Below, one piece after another: positions 1 to 7,886 of a DNA stretch of 24,889 bases (the first letter of the stretch is position 1; each line of letters starts with the position of its first letter). Position numbers and translations under genes: made by a program. Under the pieces are notes generated by a model that was given only the letters and a program-made list of their open reading frames with translations, made no database searches and was not told where the DNA came from. Source of the DNA: JAUZQZ01 sp964492105 (GTDB taxonomy: Bacteria; Pseudomonadota; Zetaproteobacteria; Mariprofundales; Mariprofundaceae); contig CAZBJB010000021.1 in assembly GCA_964492105.1 (NCBI GenBank), forward strand, positions 1 through 24,889, given 5' to 3'.

Positions 1-236
1 TGGATGGAGAAGCAACGCAAGTTGGAGCCGGGATATGCGGTGAGCCGGAAGCTAACGATATATTTTGGGTCGCATCAAGCTTGGCTGGCGATGACGGAAT
101 CGTTCAATAACGGCCCGGCGGAGATCCTGGAAGCAGCATTGATGCCGGGAAATATGCGTTCACGGAACCGCCGTGTACGGGGCCGTACGCACGGTGGTGT
201 GGGAGGGGGAGTCAGTCATGGCTCTCCCTGCCTGAT
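1..236 (+). ncRNA. 3' end of a group II intron (domains V and VI)
   Basis: Group II introns are self-splicing retroelements with a 34-nt domain V and a short domain VI just before the 3' splice site. Positions 166-199 fold as a 34-nt domain V: lower stem 167-175 with 190-198, a two-base bulge CG at 188-189, upper stem 176-179 with 184-187, and loop 180-183. The presumed catalytic triad is C169-G170-C171, with G170 facing U195, the expected G-U wobble. The stem GGGAG (201-205) with CTCCC (224-228) fits domain VI, and CCTGAT near 231-236 fits an intron 3' end. The rest, including any reverse transcriptase, lies left of the window. A reading frame runs through 4-351, but it crosses domain V and is not credible as a protein. 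The fold is seen by eye; the intron class is not determined. Confidence 0.72.
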
Positions 237-269
237 GACGACCGTCGACGACGACCGGATTCTGGTTCA

Positions 270-1184
270 TCAATTGTCCTCATCAAACTCGGGCATCGGT
301 TCCATCAGGCTGGCCGGGTCTTCGTGGATGATAATCTCGGAGTCTGGATAGGCATTCCGGATCATGGCTTCCACTGAGTCGGAAATGGTGTGGGCATGAA
401 GCAGCGTCAGGTTATCGTCCAGTTCGAGGTGTAACTGGATAAAGGCCGTCGTACCGGCGCGGCGTGTGCGCAAGTCATGCATACCCTTCACATGTTTCTG
501 ACTGAACACAATTTCATGAATACGCTTTCGATCTTCATCCGGAAGTTCACGATCCATCAGGCTCTGGATCGCTTCACTGGCAATACCCCATGAGCTGTAG
601 AGAATGTAGGCGACAATCGCGACCGCAAAGAGTACATCAAATCCGGACCAGCCCCAGGCCGCAAGAATCAGGGCGGCAATGACGCTGATACTTATCATCA
701 GATCCGTGGAATAATGAAGATAATCAGCCTTGATGGCCGTGGAACCGGACAGTGTAATGACGTGGCGCTGGATCATCATCAACACCAGAGTGGCGATAAT
801 CGAAAATACCATCACGGCGATACCAACGCCGGCAACATGTACAGGCTGTGGGTGGATAAATCGTCCGGCAGCTTCCAGCAACAGGAAACCGGCGGATCCC
901 GCGATAAACATGGATTGCCCTAAACCAGCCAGTGATTCCGCCTTTCCATGGCCAAACCGGTGTTCACGATCCGCGGGCGTAAGCGCATGGCGTACGGCCA
1001 GCAGGTTGATGAGCGCGGCTAACGCATCCAGAGATGAGTCAATTAAGGAGGCCAGGATACTAATTGAATCGGTCCATAGCCAGGCAGCAAGCTTGGCGAC
1101 GATCAGAATGACGGCTGTGGCCACGGAAGCATATGTGGCCCACTTCATTAAACGGACGGTGTTATCCCGAGGTGTGGCGGACAT
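270..1184 (-). CDS. fieF: Cation diffusion facilitator, FieF/YiiP type
   Basis: Inner-membrane exporter that moves divalent metals (Zn2+, Fe2+ and similar) out of the cytoplasm in exchange for protons. The 304-residue protein has the family layout of six membrane helices followed by a cytoplasmic domain. The transport-site residues of FieF are present at a constant offset of four: D49 and D53 in helix 2 (DSSLD) and H157 and D161 in helix 5 (HYSTD), matching D45, D49, H153 and D157 of the E. coli protein. The RFGHGKAE segment after helix 2 and the C-terminal histidine and acidic sites (LHLELD, HAH, IIHEDP) are also kept. The ATG start gives the usual N-terminal length, although no clear ribosome site precedes it. 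It stands alone, converging on the intron end. Actual metal preference cannot be read from sequence. Confidence 0.9.
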   Translation of the reverse strand: MSATPRDNTVRLMKWATYASVATAVILIVAKLAAWLWTDSISILASLIDSSLDALAALINLLAVRHALTPADREHRFGHGKAESLAGLGQSMFIAGSAGFLLLEAAGRFIHPQPVHVAGVGIAVMVFSIIATLVLMMIQRHVITLSGSTAIKADYLHYSTDLMISISVIAALILAAWGWSGFDVLFAVAIVAYILYSSWGIASEAIQSLMDRELPDEDRKRIHEIVFSQKHVKGMHDLRTRRAGTTAFIQLHLELDDNLTLLHAHTISDSVEAMIRNAYPDSEIIIHEDPASLMEPMPEFDEDN

Positions 1185-1262
1185 GGGGCTAGTGTGACCG
1201 GAACATCATCAGGAATAAAAAATATTTTTACAACGTGGCGTTGCAAAAATGCGATGTCGGAT

Positions 1263-1423
1263 GAGCCTCTTGCAAAACTCTGGGTGGATGAGCGGCAATC
1301 CCACTTTGAGTTCATTTTCGGGATGGAATGAGGTGCATGGTGGTTCCATGGATCGAAATTCCAGCGTGGAAATGGGCCAAAGTGGGGAAGCCGATCGCCG
1401 CTCACGGGTTTTGCAAGAGGCTC
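1263..1423 (+). mobile_element. 161-bp miniature inverted-repeat element, copy 1
   Basis: Non-coding element bounded by perfect 18-bp inverted repeats, GAGCCTCTTGCAAAACTC at the left end and nearly its complement at the right. It is flanked on both sides by the direct repeat GGAT (1259-1262 and 1424-1427), which is a 4-bp target duplication. It is the same length as the copies at 7887 and 17216 and, by eye, about 90 % identical to the latter. There is no transposase gene inside, so it must be moved by an enzyme encoded elsewhere. The 4-bp duplication would suit an IS5-group parent, but I cannot establish the family. It sits between fieF and ampD and fills most of the 326-bp gap between them. 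Confidence 0.85.
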
Positions 1424-1510
1424 GGATGACATATAAGAGGCGCGTAAGCCCAATAAGGAGCATGTCCATTGGCCGAGTATAGCTGTAACTTGCATACATG
1501 GGGTAAGAAA

Positions 1511-2068
1511 ATGCAAGATGACGCAATGCGTCACCTCGATTCTCCTCATCACAATGCACGTCCGAAGGGTGTGGAGATTGATTTGATCGTGCTGCATGCC
1601 ATCAGCTTGCCACCGGGACAGTATGGCATGGATCATGTGCAGGCATTACTTACCGGGCAGCTGGATGTGACTGTGCATACGTCATTGGCCGGACTGGGCG
1701 GCTTGCGTGTGTCAGCACATTTTGCAGTGGACAGGGCGGGCATGATAACACAGTTCGTTTCAACGTCCCGGCGTGCATGGCATGCGGGGGCATCAGAATG
1801 GGAGGGACATAAAAATTGTAACGATTTTTCTATTGGAATCGAAATCATTGGCGATGAACTGAGCCCTTTTTCCGATGCACAATATAGAGAAACCGCGCGT
1901 CTGTGCCGGGTATTGATGAAGATTTATCGGGGCATCAACACGGAACGCATCGTCGGTCATTTCGATATTGCACCGGGCCGAAAATGGGACCCGGGCAAAC
2001 AGTGGGACTGGGCACATTTCCACAGATCGCTTGGGCATGTTCGGCGGCTTGATCCGGAGGTGTGTTAG
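1511..2068 (+). CDS. ampD: 1,6-anhydro-N-acetylmuramyl-L-alanine amidase AmpD
   Basis: Cytoplasmic zinc amidase that removes the stem peptide from anhydro-muropeptides during cell-wall recycling; in many proteobacteria its loss induces AmpC beta-lactamase. The Amidase_2 fold is clear: the ARPKGVEIDLIVLH stretch, ISLPPGQYG, RVSAHF, RRAWHAG, NDFSIGIEI and the final VGHFDIAPGRKWDPG. Counted from the ATG at 1511, zinc ligands should be H29, H150 and D160. Two starts compete. The ATG at 1511 has a modest GGGGTAAG upstream and gives 185 residues, close to family length. A TTG at 1469 has a stronger AAGGAG at 1455-1460 with 8-base spacing and adds 14 residues. I prefer the ATG but only moderately. 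The gene ends 32 bp from the convergent sppA stop. No ampE follows. Confidence 0.93.
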   Translation: MQDDAMRHLDSPHHNARPKGVEIDLIVLHAISLPPGQYGMDHVQALLTGQLDVTVHTSLAGLGGLRVSAHFAVDRAGMITQFVSTSRRAWHAGASEWEGHKNCNDFSIGIEIIGDELSPFSDAQYRETARLCRVLMKIYRGINTERIVGHFDIAPGRKWDPGKQWDWAHFHRSLGHVRRLDPEVC

Positions 2069-2100
2069 TGTTCCGTCCCGAACTGTGCGAATGATTCAGA

Positions 2101-3900
2101 TTACAATTCTGGCATTTCGCACCACGCATAGATGCCGCCGGAGGGCTTGATCAGACGAGTTAGTGCAAACGCCGCCATACCTTTTCTCCAGGATTCCGGA
2201 ATCATCGTTATAGCTTCGGGAAAGACTCTGGCCATGATGGTACTGGCCTCTCCCGCCAGCTTCTCCATGATGAGTTCACGCAAGCCGGGTTTGGGTCGGA
2301 GGCGTTGCACCTGATAATTTTTACCCAGTTTTGCGCGTTTCGCTGCTGCGGCAATGGCATCATCCAGCGTCCCCAGCTTATCCACCAGGCCCAGACGGAG
2401 GGCATCCGCGCCTGTCCATACCCGTCCTTGCGCCAGTGCGCGCACCCTGGAGACCGCCATGTTTCTACCTTGGGATACATGCCTGATAAAATCACCATAG
2501 ATATGATCCACGCTCATTTGAATAACCTTGGCCAGTGCGGGGTCAAGTGGCCGGTCAGCACGCATAGCACCAGCGATTTGCGTGGTTCCCAATCCATCGG
2601 TATGGATGCCAAGCGCATTTAATCCCCGATCAACACTGGGAAAGAGTCCAAATACGCCGATGGATCCGGTCAGAGTGTTGGGGGAAGCCCATATTTCGTT
2701 AGCGGCGGAAGCTACCCAATACGCGCCCGACGCGGCCATGCTACCCATGGAGACAACCACCGGTTTGCCTGCCTGTTTCAACCGTTCAATGGCTAACCGA
2801 ATGGTCTCGGACGCCATGGCGCTGCCACCGGGGCTGTCAATGCGCAGGACGACGGCTTTGATATGGGGGTCTCGCCCCGCCACGTCAACCAACCTGCTGA
2901 GGGACTCCCCACCAATTGCGCCGGGTGGCTGATTACCATCCAGAATGGGGCCGCTGGCAACGATCAGGCCGACCTGCCTGTCTCCATCCGGCAAGGCCTC
3001 CGATCCCAACGATCTCAGATATTGTTTGTACGTCACCGAAGGCGGAACGGACGCATGGCTGATGCCCAATTGACGGGCAATGATTGCCTGTACTTCGGCA
3101 TGCGTGGCGAGTTTATCCACCAAATGTATGTTCAGTTCCAGTTGCGCGAGATTACCGCCATATTTGTTCACATAAGCAGGAAGGTGATCCAGCATGTTCT
3201 GGATGTTATCCGCCTTCACATGTCGCATGCTTGCCACGCCCCGTGTATAGGATTGCCACAATTGCGTCAATAACACCTTGTCGGCCATGCGCGCGGCGGC
3301 AGACATATGGTTACGCACCAGTGGTTCGGCGGCGGATTTATATTCCCCCACTCGGAACAAATGGACTTTTACCTTCATTTTGTCCAGCGCATCCTTGAAA
3401 TAATTGCGGTACAGGGAAAAACCGCTGAGCAGCACCATGCCCATGGGATGGAGATAGACCGTGTCGGCGCTGGCCGCAAGATAATATTGAGACTGTGTAT
3501 AATTATCCGAGACAGCAATGACCTTTTTGCCGCTTGTTTTGAAGTCGTCAATGGCGCGCCGCAGGGTTTGCAGTTTGGTGAGGGACGTCCGATCCATGCC
3601 CTTCAAATCGAGCAGCAGCATGCGGATGCGCTTATCATCGCGGGCGGCATGAATTACGCGCACCAGATCGCGCACGCGTGTCTGTTCAGCAGTCGGCAGG
3701 GTGAACGGGAATGCCGCACCCGGTTCCGCCAGTTCCTCCACCAATGCGCCTTTGGGATTCAGCACCAGTACCGCCTGATCGGGAATCGACGGGTACGTGG
3801 CCTTGATGGCCACAACCAGCACGACAATGATTAACAGGAATAGCAACCCGGAAAACACACGGCGTACATTGTCCAGCACATGCAGCAGTTTACTCCACAC
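2101..3900 (-). CDS. sppA: Signal peptide peptidase SppA, 67K type
   Basis: Inner-membrane serine protease facing the periplasm that degrades cleaved signal peptides. The protein has two tandem peptidase_S49 domains, as in the E. coli 67K form, after one N-terminal membrane helix (about residues 17-36). Numbering from the TTG at 3912, the general-base lysine is K192 in VGEYKSAAEP and the nucleophile is S395 in SMAASGAYW, with the supporting IDSPGGSAMASE loop before it. The longest frame starts with that TTG, but GGAGGT lies inside its first codons with correct spacing to a GTG at 3900, so I take the GTG start and 599 residues. The gene is divergent from bamD across a 292-bp gap. The Ser/Lys dyad is intact, so it should be active. 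Confidence 0.93.
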   Translation of the reverse strand: MWSKLLHVLDNVRRVFSGLLFLLIIVVLVVAIKATYPSIPDQAVLVLNPKGALVEELAEPGAAFPFTLPTAEQTRVRDLVRVIHAARDDKRIRMLLLDLKGMDRTSLTKLQTLRRAIDDFKTSGKKVIAVSDNYTQSQYYLAASADTVYLHPMGMVLLSGFSLYRNYFKDALDKMKVKVHLFRVGEYKSAAEPLVRNHMSAAARMADKVLLTQLWQSYTRGVASMRHVKADNIQNMLDHLPAYVNKYGGNLAQLELNIHLVDKLATHAEVQAIIARQLGISHASVPPSVTYKQYLRSLGSEALPDGDRQVGLIVASGPILDGNQPPGAIGGESLSRLVDVAGRDPHIKAVVLRIDSPGGSAMASETIRLAIERLKQAGKPVVVSMGSMAASGAYWVASAANEIWASPNTLTGSIGVFGLFPSVDRGLNALGIHTDGLGTTQIAGAMRADRPLDPALAKVIQMSVDHIYGDFIRHVSQGRNMAVSRVRALAQGRVWTGADALRLGLVDKLGTLDDAIAAAAKRAKLGKNYQVQRLRPKPGLRELIMEKLAGEASTIMARVFPEAITMIPESWRKGMAAFALTRLIKPSGGIYAWCEMPEL

Positions 3901-4192
3901 AACTACCTCCAATGTTCCCGCAGTCCATGGTGGGTTCCGTCATCGGGAAGTCAAGCCCAGGAACCGACATGGAATGTGGATGCAAGGTGTAAGCATTGGG
4001 TTCGTATGGTGTTTCGAGAAAGAATGTGGTCACCTCACGGGTGATGAATGAGTTTTGCAATGGGCTCTGAACTATTCATACATTCCGCCATGCCCGCGTC
4101 GGCGCACCTCGTGGACTGACATCCCCGCGAATCGCTGTATGTAAATTTCTTTATATTGGTTTTAGTATCAAATGTCTCATAGACTTGCGGTC
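3901..4192. other. Divergent intergenic region, sppA / bamD
   Basis: This 292-bp gap must hold the promoters of two divergent genes. I see no convincing -35/-10 pair; the AT-rich stretch 4141-4172 before bamD is the likeliest site on that side. At 4050-4067 there is GAGTTTTGCAATGGGCTC, which matches the outer 18 bases of the 161-bp miniature element at 16 of 18 positions. It may be a solo end left by a decayed copy. No other element sequence is recognisable next to it. Confidence 0.4.
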
Positions 4193-4918
4193 ATGAAGAA
4201 ACTGTTTGTCATCCTCTGCATGCCATTGATGCTGGCAGCATGCGCCAGTAATCCAGCCGTAAAAAAGAGTGCCGCTGAAGTCGATTATGAGCGTGCAAAA
4301 ACGTTGTTGGCCAAAGGTTCATATTCAACCGTAGCTCTGGATCTTGAGAAGTTCGGATCCAGTCATCCCTACAGCCAATACGCCGTTCGGGCGGAATTAT
4401 TGCGTATCTTCGCGGCTTATAAGGACGGGGAATATATTTTATCTGAAACACTCAGCAGCGAATTTGTACGCAGGCATCCCCGTTACCCGAATGTGGATTA
4501 TGCGCAGTATATGCTGGGAATGAGCCACTACCAGGAGTCTTCTCCTTCCGAGAAGGATCAGTCGCAAACCCTCGCTGCCATGGACAGTTTTAAGCTGTTG
4601 CTCAAAAAATATCCGAAAAGTGCGTATGCGAGGGATGGATCCCGCCGTCTGCAACTGCTTTATAACCGACTGGCCGACCATGAATTGAACGTTGGCAAGT
4701 TTTATTTCAAACGTCACCTCTATGTCGCCGCGGCCAACCGTTTTCAAACCGTCCTGGAAAGATACCAGACCACGCCTGCCATTGAAGAGGCCTTGTATTA
4801 CCTGGCGGCTTCCTTCTCCAGGTTGGGTGTGGCGGATGACGCCCGCAATTCGGCCCTGCTGTTAAGGCATAATTACCCCAAGAGTGAATGGAGCCGCAAA
4901 GCGGCGCAATTTCTTTAA
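4193..4918 (+). CDS. bamD: Outer membrane assembly lipoprotein BamD
   Basis: Lipoprotein of the BAM complex, anchored in the inner leaflet of the outer membrane, where it works with BamA to fold beta-barrel proteins. From the ATG at 4193 the protein starts MKKLFVILCMPLMLAAC, a type II signal peptide with lipidated Cys17 (lipobox LAAC). The mature part is a chain of TPR-like helical repeats, with the family landmarks YERAKTLLAKGSYSTV, HPYSQYA, YMLGMSHY and FKLLLKKYPKSAYA. The 241-residue length equals that of E. coli BamD. An in-frame ATG at 4172 would put extra residues before a perfect signal peptide, so I reject it. A second small lipoprotein gene follows after 35 bp. BamD is essential in most species, and nothing here looks damaged. 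Confidence 0.94.
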   Translation: MKKLFVILCMPLMLAACASNPAVKKSAAEVDYERAKTLLAKGSYSTVALDLEKFGSSHPYSQYAVRAELLRIFAAYKDGEYILSETLSSEFVRRHPRYPNVDYAQYMLGMSHYQESSPSEKDQSQTLAAMDSFKLLLKKYPKSAYARDGSRRLQLLYNRLADHELNVGKFYFKRHLYVAAANRFQTVLERYQTTPAIEEALYYLAASFSRLGVADDARNSALLLRHNYPKSEWSRKAAQFL

Positions 4919-4953
4919 GTAAAAACATTTTTATCGATATATCCTGACGAATC

Positions 4954-5361
4954 ATGATGCCCCGAACAACGATGTTGGCTTCCTGCCTTTTCCTGTTTAT
5001 CGCTGCATGCGGCGGTGCGGACAATGCATCCATCAATGCCGTACTGGATGCGCGTGATACCGCTATCACGACACGCGATATTGGCGCATATTCCAGCCTG
5101 ATTGTGCCCGATTACATGGATCATCACCGCAGTAAGGTGGATGTCGTTGCCCGGATGATTCATCTGTTCGGCCAGTTTGATGCGCTGGATATGCATTCAT
5201 TCGATCGTGAAATTCATCTGGTGGATGACACGCATGCCGATTGCGCCCAGTCTTACCGGCTCAAGGTACGTTCAGGCGGTCGCTGGCGGAAAATGGTGCA
5301 ACGCGAGGAATTATCGCTGGAGCGTACGCCCGCAGGCTGGAAAATCAGCGCTGGTTTATAG
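4954..5361 (+). CDS. Small lipoprotein with a SnoaL/NTF2-like domain
   Basis: Predicted 135-residue lipoprotein of unknown function. The first 19 residues form a type II signal peptide ending in the lipobox IAAC, with Cys19 as the lipidation site. The rest (ASINAVLDARDTAITTRDIGAYSSLIVPDYMDHHR, then EIHLVDDTHADCAQSYRLKV and LSLERTPAGWKISAG) has the order of the SnoaL/NTF2-like fold: a helical pair followed by a curved sheet ending in a W-K-I strand. Proteins of this fold bind small molecules or are accessory domains, so no reaction can be claimed. It lies 35 bp after bamD and may be cotranscribed with it. Its stop codon is only 10 bp from a miniature element inserted at 5372, so its natural terminator may have been displaced. 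A second start codon directly follows the first. Confidence 0.75.
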   Translation: MMPRTTMLASCLFLFIAACGGADNASINAVLDARDTAITTRDIGAYSSLIVPDYMDHHRSKVDVVARMIHLFGQFDALDMHSFDREIHLVDDTHADCAQSYRLKVRSGGRWRKMVQREELSLERTPAGWKISAGL

Positions 5362-5371
5362 AAGAAAATTG

Positions 5372-5514
5372 GTAACTACTCAGCACCCTCCGTCTTTTCC
5401 CCTCTGGCGACGTTGCTGCGATGCTCAAATCCTCACATATAACCCATACGCTACGGATTCTGCGCGTCTCGCGCCTTGCCAGAGAACAAAATTCGAGGGG
5501 TGCTGAGTAGTTAC
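5372..5514. mobile_element. 143-bp IS66-type miniature element
   Basis: The ends are perfect 17-bp inverted repeats, GTAACTACTCAGCACCC, at 5372-5388 and in complement at 5498-5514. The element is flanked by an exact 8-bp direct repeat GAAAATTG (5364-5371 and 5515-5522). Ends beginning GTAA together with an 8-bp target duplication are known hallmarks of the IS66 family. The 143-bp interior codes for no transposase, so this is a non-autonomous derivative. The perfect duplication suggests a fairly recent insertion, placed just after the lipoprotein gene and before the convergent flavoprotein gene. Confidence 0.85.
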
Positions 5515-5599
5515 GAAAATTGTATTGTTTCCTGTTTCGGTCAATGGGTTTCAGCCCGCTGGAATGCAGGGAGGGTGGCAAAACTGATCCTGACCCGGG

Positions 5600-7021
5600 C
5601 TAAAAATGTAGTAAAAAGCGCACGATGCCCCGCGTCCGATTCGAGAACAATGAGGATGTATAGTAACTTCCGGCAATGCGCTTGTTCACCTCCGCCAAGG
5701 TCGGATACGGCGCAATCATGCCCGCAATATCACTCATCTTCATCTTCCGGCCAATGGCCAGTATCCACGGCTGAATCAGTTCTCCCGCATGGAGACCCAC
5801 CATGGTCGTGCCCAGAATCCGCCCGTTTGTAGCGGTAACGACCTTGACCCTGCCTTCCGTACGCCGTTCAGTCTGCGCCCGATCATTCTCCTCAAATGAC
5901 CATCTCAGCACACGAACCGGCTTGCCGGATTGTTCCGCATCAGCCTCGGACATGCCCACATGCGCCAGTTCCGGATCGGTATACGTCACCCACGGAACGG
6001 TCGAATAATCCACTTTCGCCGGCAGCTTGAACAATATATTACGGATGACGATACCCGCCTGATAAGCCGCCATGTGCGTAAACCGGTAGGGGCCCGTCAC
6101 ATCGCCAATGGCAAAAATTCGTTTATTGGATGAACGCAAACGTGCATCCACATCCACGCCGCACGTTGAATATTTTACCCCCGCTGCGTCCAGATTCAGA
6201 CCATTCACGTTGGCCCGCCGCCCGGTGGAAATGAGCAGGTGCGAGCCATGAATGCACGAGTTGCCCTCATCCAGTTCACAATAAACGGCAATATCTTCAT
6301 CAGTTTTCTCGAACCGGAGATTGCGTCCTCCTTCGTAGAAGACGATGCCTTCTTCCCGCAAACGCGCGATGACCACGCCGGCCAGTTCCGGGTCATCCCT
6401 GACCAGCAGGCGAGCCACTTCCATTACCGTGACCTTCGCCCCCAGACGGCGATGCGCCTGCGCCATTTCCATGCCAATCGGGCCACCACCGATAATGATG
6501 AGATGATTCACCGGATCCCGGTTATCGAAGATGTTTTCATTGGTGAAGTATTTCACCTCATTCAAGCCTTTGATTGGTGGCACAAAGGGAGATGATCCCG
6601 TAGCAATCACAAAATATCTGGCACGAACGGTCACATTTCCAGCCCGAAGCGTGCGCTCATCGACAAAAGCTCCGACGGCACGAATCACCTTGACACCAAA
6701 CCCTTCGAAACGTTTTCGGGAATCGTTGGGTGCGATCCTGTCAATCACCTGATGCACATGCCGGTTGACCATAGCCCAATCGACAATGGGCTCGGCAGCC
6801 TGAATCCCGAAGTATTGCGCATCGCGCACGGCCTGTGCCTTCTCTCCCGCAGCCAGCAATGCCTTGGACGGCACACAGCCGGTATTCAGGCAATCCCCGC
6901 CCATCTTTCCTTTCTCGACCAGCGCCACCGTAGCCCCCATCCGGGAAGCGCCCGCTGCCACCGAAAGCCCACCGGAACCGGCGCCAATCACGCAAATATC
7001 CACCTTCAACAGATTGCCCAC
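5600..7021 (-). CDS. Mercuric-reductase-like FAD/NAD(P) disulfide oxidoreductase
   Basis: Class I flavin disulfide reductase of 473 residues. The order is an FAD-binding VIGAGSGGLS (11-20), the redox-active pair CLNTGC (44-49), an NAD(P)-binding GGGPIG (178-183), FAIGDVTG (303-310) and a C-terminal dimer domain. It resembles MerA and dihydrolipoamide dehydrogenase but is neither in detail. The usual catalytic His-Pro of lipoamide dehydrogenase is Tyr439-Pro440 here (IAPYPTLAE), as in MerA. MerA's N-terminal metal-binding domain and its C-terminal Cys-Cys pair are both missing. The substrate is therefore unknown. The start is a GTG lying directly after the stop of the upstream TVP38-like gene, with GGGAGAAG as ribosome site, which implies translational coupling and a joint function. 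Calling it mercuric reductase or Lpd would overreach. Confidence 0.85.
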   Translation of the reverse strand: MGNLLKVDICVIGAGSGGLSVAAGASRMGATVALVEKGKMGGDCLNTGCVPSKALLAAGEKAQAVRDAQYFGIQAAEPIVDWAMVNRHVHQVIDRIAPNDSRKRFEGFGVKVIRAVGAFVDERTLRAGNVTVRARYFVIATGSSPFVPPIKGLNEVKYFTNENIFDNRDPVNHLIIIGGGPIGMEMAQAHRRLGAKVTVMEVARLLVRDDPELAGVVIARLREEGIVFYEGGRNLRFEKTDEDIAVYCELDEGNSCIHGSHLLISTGRRANVNGLNLDAAGVKYSTCGVDVDARLRSSNKRIFAIGDVTGPYRFTHMAAYQAGIVIRNILFKLPAKVDYSTVPWVTYTDPELAHVGMSEADAEQSGKPVRVLRWSFEENDRAQTERRTEGRVKVVTATNGRILGTTMVGLHAGELIQPWILAIGRKMKMSDIAGMIAPYPTLAEVNKRIAGSYYTSSLFSNRTRGIVRFLLHF

Positions 7022-7741
7022 TCATCTTCTCCCTTTGATCTTCTTGTAGGCTACCGGCGCCAGTGCCAACACACCCAATCCCACCAGTGCCGCAATGATT
7101 TGTGGTGTCATCACGCCGGCCAAAGTAAAGGTTTCGCCGCGATCAAATACACTACCCAGACCCGCACCGACGAGGGCATACACGAAGGTGCCGGGTATGA
7201 TGCCGAGAAAGGTGGCGATGAGATACACGCGCAGGGGCAGGCCAAAGAATGCCGGTGCCAGATTCACCAGAAAGAATGGAAACAGGGGAACCAGCCGCAA
7301 TATCAACATGTAACTGAGCGCATCTTCCTCAAATCCCGCCTGCATCTTCCTGATGGCGGGGCCCGCCTTCGCCAGTAGATAATCTCCCAGCGATGTTTTG
7401 GCAATCAGAAACAACGCCGTGGCTCCCAGCGTCGCACCGGTAACGGCATAGACGCCACCCATCACCGCACCAAACAGGAAGCCGCCGCTGATGGTCATCA
7501 CTGCCCCGCCGGGTAGTGAAAATGCAGCCAGAACAACGTAGGCCAAGATATAAACCATGGGGGCAAGCAGGCTATTTGCGCTAACCCAGTTCAGTAGAGC
7601 TACACGGTGCTCTCCCAAGGCGGCAAAACTGAGATAACGATTCAGATCAAGGACAAAAAACATTACCAGACCGGTAACAAGTAGCAGTAACGGCATGACG
7701 TGCCGCCACGATAATCCGGAAGACTCGTTCGTATTGCTCAT
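7022..7741 (-). CDS. TVP38/TMEM64 (DedA-like) membrane protein
   Basis: Polytopic inner-membrane protein of 239 residues from the SNARE-associated/VTT superfamily; relatives (DedA family) are linked to lipid flipping and membrane homeostasis. Family landmarks are FSLPGGAVMTISGGFLFG (74-91) and LRLVPLFPFFLVNLAPAFFG (148-167), the latter being the re-entrant signature. About five or six hydrophobic segments are visible, with a basic tail KKIKGRR. It is directly followed by the flavoprotein gene, whose GTG begins on the next base after this gene's TGA. TVP38-like genes beside mercuric-reductase-like flavoproteins are a recurrent arrangement in proteobacteria, from my general knowledge. What the pair does together is not known to me. 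The ATG at 7741 is preceded by a GGGGGT stretch. Confidence 0.87.
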   Translation of the reverse strand: MSNTNESSGLSWRHVMPLLLLVTGLVMFFVLDLNRYLSFAALGEHRVALLNWVSANSLLAPMVYILAYVVLAAFSLPGGAVMTISGGFLFGAVMGGVYAVTGATLGATALFLIAKTSLGDYLLAKAGPAIRKMQAGFEEDALSYMLILRLVPLFPFFLVNLAPAFFGLPLRVYLIATFLGIIPGTFVYALVGAGLGSVFDRGETFTLAGVMTPQIIAALVGLGVLALAPVAYKKIKGRR

Positions 7742-7886
7742 ATCCGATACCCCCGCATTTCATTTGGTTACACCGGATGCCGGTATTGCCTGACTGCGCC
7801 CGTTCTGCTGCCATCCAATGGTCATGATTGCGCATCAAGCACCACGCATAGAAACCGTTCCGCTGCATCCGGAAACATTGTACTGT
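7742..7886 (-). pseudogene. Fragment of a REP-associated (Y1) transposase
   Basis: On the minus strand this stretch reads ...RMQRNGFYAWCLMRNHDHWMAAERAQ (in parts: RNGFYAWCLM and NHDHWMAA). This matches the core of IS200-like/RAYT transposases, which usually read AWCLMPNHVH; the HxH metal motif (H-D-H) lies at about 7818-7826. Both ends of the gene are missing. On the upstream side it is cut by the miniature element at 7887, and no continuation appears after that element. The downstream reading frame decays before the TVP38 gene. It is a relic, without the catalytic tyrosine. Identification rests on this one motif plus spacing. Confidence 0.55.

Noticed and set aside
4..351. 115-codon open frame on the plus strand at the left edge
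   Set aside because: It runs through the group II intron domain V and into the 3' end of fieF on the other strand, and its sequence matches no protein I know.
1209..1636. Open frames across the miniature elements that share peptides such as EIQARKWAEVGKPITAHEF
   Set aside because: The element is open in several frames on both strands, is 161 bp (not a multiple of three), and copies differ without any bias for silent changes. The shared peptides reflect shared DNA.
2305..3834. Several long plus-strand frames opposite sppA
   Set aside because: They are complements of a strongly conserved protease gene with both catalytic residues, so they are shadows.
5560..5605. AGCCCG/CGGGCT inverted repeat after the flavoprotein gene as a terminator
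   Set aside because: The loop would be nearly 40 bases and no T-run follows the stem on the minus strand.
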